Below are positions 62,531-64,000 of a DNA stretch of 64,000 bases, in pieces. Position numbers and translations under genes: made by a program. Source of the stretch: Lyophyllum atratum (taxonomy: Eukaryota > Basidiomycota > Agaricomycetes > Agaricales > Lyophyllaceae); NCBI GenBank assembly GCA_014905825.1, contig JACGCN010000048.1, forward strand, positions 62,001 through 126,000, written 5' to 3'. Below the pieces are notes generated by a model that was not told the origin of the DNA, did not search any database, and saw only the letters and a list, made by a program, of their open reading frames with translations. The first letter of the stretch is position 1, and the number at the start of each line of letters is the position of its first letter.

Positions 62531-64000
62531 TATCTCCAGCGCCACGGCAGAAAAAGCTGAAACGTGACATAGAAACTTCTGCCGTTGGTTTTGGGTTGGT
62601 CGGAACTTGTGTCAAGTGATTGATACTTGTGGCGGCAGTCTCGGCGATTATCGTCGAGTGGTCGGAGTGGAAGACTGTCACTGATTGCAACGTGTCCGTT
62701 GTGCTCTGGTTAGACCCATGTGTCCAAAGTTCCGATGAACTTCTTCGAGTTCTTGGACTTAACCGAGTACCTACGGTTGGTGCGGTGGGATTGGTTTGCG
62801 ATGGTTGGCATCGTCGTAAGCACATGCACGCGCAGTCAATGATTTGTTGACAGGTTACAGTATTTCAATCTAATCATAATGTCATTTTGGGCATCACTAT
62901 CAGTTCTCATTTCCAACGCTCGTTACTTATCCTATGACCCTAAAGCCATATGATTTCGACTTCTGCCGAGAATGAACTCGACAAACATACTTTGGTAAGC
63001 CTCCGATCGCGACCATCTTCTTGCAACATTTCACTACTGTATGCAAGACCTTCAACCATGGTTGTGTCACCTCCTTGATCTCCGTGGCGCCCACTTCCAC
63101 CATGAATAATACTGACCTAGGTGTACATAGGCTGATAAAACCAGGCACGCTTCCGCGCAACCCGGAGGTAGAATGAAGTGGCTGTTGGCTGATTTCGTTG
63201 AACTGCCAGCGTAAGCGGAGGCGGGAGAGTCGGATGTTTGAAACAAGGGTATCAGGTACTATCGAGGTTCAGGGACCCAAAGTGTACCCGCGCAGCAGGC
63301 TTCCATCCACGAGCCCTCCGCAAATGCCAATGCGCTATCATCGCAGACTTCTTCGGAGTGGCTAAGCCGGGTAAGTCTCCACAAGAACAATGATGAACAG
63401 CGCAAGCCGGAGCTATGTTCTATGTTAACTGATTCAGTCAATTATTCACGTCAAATAGCGTTGCATCACGTTCAGAGTCTGCACTAGAGAGTTCGTTACG
63501 ATCATTCGAGACTCCTGCCGAGAGCGAAGATCTCAACGCAGGCTCGCCTTGGGGGAACCACATCGAAAGATTGTATTGGTTTCCTACGCAGCGCATCAGG
63601 TAGATGGACAGATCGCTTCAGGAGCAAGGCAGAATACCTCAGTTTGACATAAAATAGGCAAGCCCTTCGGGATCTGATAATTGATAGGTCGATGTTAGCT
63701 CCATATGTAAGAGGAAAATGAAGGCTATGACGCATCAGCCCCGTTAATCCAGGTTTCGTCCAGGAAATGGGTTACAAGGTGACCTGACTGCCAGACGTCG
63801 CCTACGGGCAAGAGTTAGCGCGGCAATGTCTGTTTTCCGGGCCTACAGAAGGAAATAAAATAAGACGAATGGCTGGAAACATGTAAATCTGGAAGGTCTC
63901 TGACACGCCCAATCACCGTCGCGACGTTTCGGGAGGGAAACCCCTAGGGCCCGCTATTCTGATTCACGGCATGCTTGTTCAAAGCTGCGATAACAACCTT
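62531..64000. other. Right-hand end of the window, possible unknown exons
   Basis: Mostly unassignable. On the plus strand, 63270-63360 (SVPAQQASIHEPSANANALSSQTSSEWLSR, followed by a good GTAAGT donor) and 63440-63603 (SNSVASRSESALESSLRSFETPAESEDLNAGSPWGNHIERLYWFPTQRIR, preceded by a TTCAG acceptor) look like coding exons of one gene, but the frame join and the start are not settled. The remaining 400 bp show nothing. Confidence 0.3.

Overview
This is nuclear DNA of a filamentous basidiomycete, most likely an Agaricomycete (mushroom-forming fungus). The evidence: nearly every gene is broken by many short GT-AG introns of about 45-70 nt; a spermidine synthase/saccharopine reductase fusion gene is present, a gene form known from basidiomycetes; and there is an unspecific peroxygenase, an F-box/leucine-rich protein, an RNAi-type RNA-dependent RNA polymerase and small secreted protein families typical of agarics. 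No tRNA, rRNA or CRISPR was seen.

Layout. 1-1.4 kb: 5' end of a secreted-protein gene plus a decayed second copy. 3.2-5.2 kb: delta-12 fatty acid desaturase (+). 5.7-8.7 kb: DUF3433 membrane protein (-), divergent from MSH2 mismatch repair (+, 9.1-13.3 kb), which converges on the tRNA m5C methyltransferase NCL1 (-, 13.4-16.5 kb). 17.5-20.1 kb: SPE3-LYS9 fusion (-). 21.1-21.9 kb: alpha-carbonic anhydrase pseudogene. 22.8-24.0 kb: mitochondrial ornithine carrier (-), divergent from mitochondrial ribosome recycling factor (+, 24.2-25.1 kb). 25.8-31.2 kb: SNF2/RING ATPase (-). 31.7-35.5 kb: two divergent paralogous short-chain dehydrogenases. 35.7-36.8 kb: decayed non-LTR reverse transcriptase. 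37.0-37.8 kb: RRG7 (+). 38.2-40.5 kb: unusual G-protein alpha subunit (-). 40.5-45.0 kb: gene-poor. 45.0-46.4 kb: F-box/LRR protein (+). 47.1-49.3 kb: a possible Cys-rich peptide and a long-type peroxygenase (-). 50.5 kb: a foldback MITE-like element. 51.2-52.0 kb: secreted ricin-B-like protein (-). 53.0-56.7 kb: RdRP (+). 57.0-60.0 kb: peroxisomal ABCD half-transporter (-), divergent from an unknown Ser/Pro-rich protein (+, 60.6-62.5 kb).

Most genes are ordinary housekeeping genes: lipid desaturation and peroxisomal import, DNA repair, tRNA modification, mitochondrial translation and transport, polyamine/lysine metabolism. The striking features are breaks in otherwise well preserved genes: a TAG in the RdRP, a TGA plus a frameshift in carbonic anhydrase, a frameshift in a C-run of the SNF2 gene, and a start-less second copy of the first gene. 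There are also two microexons (5 and 11 nt), a long inverted-repeat element and a dead retroelement. I did not find a convincing new multi-gene system. Exon joins were inferred by hand from splice sites and reading frame, so individual boundaries carry some uncertainty.
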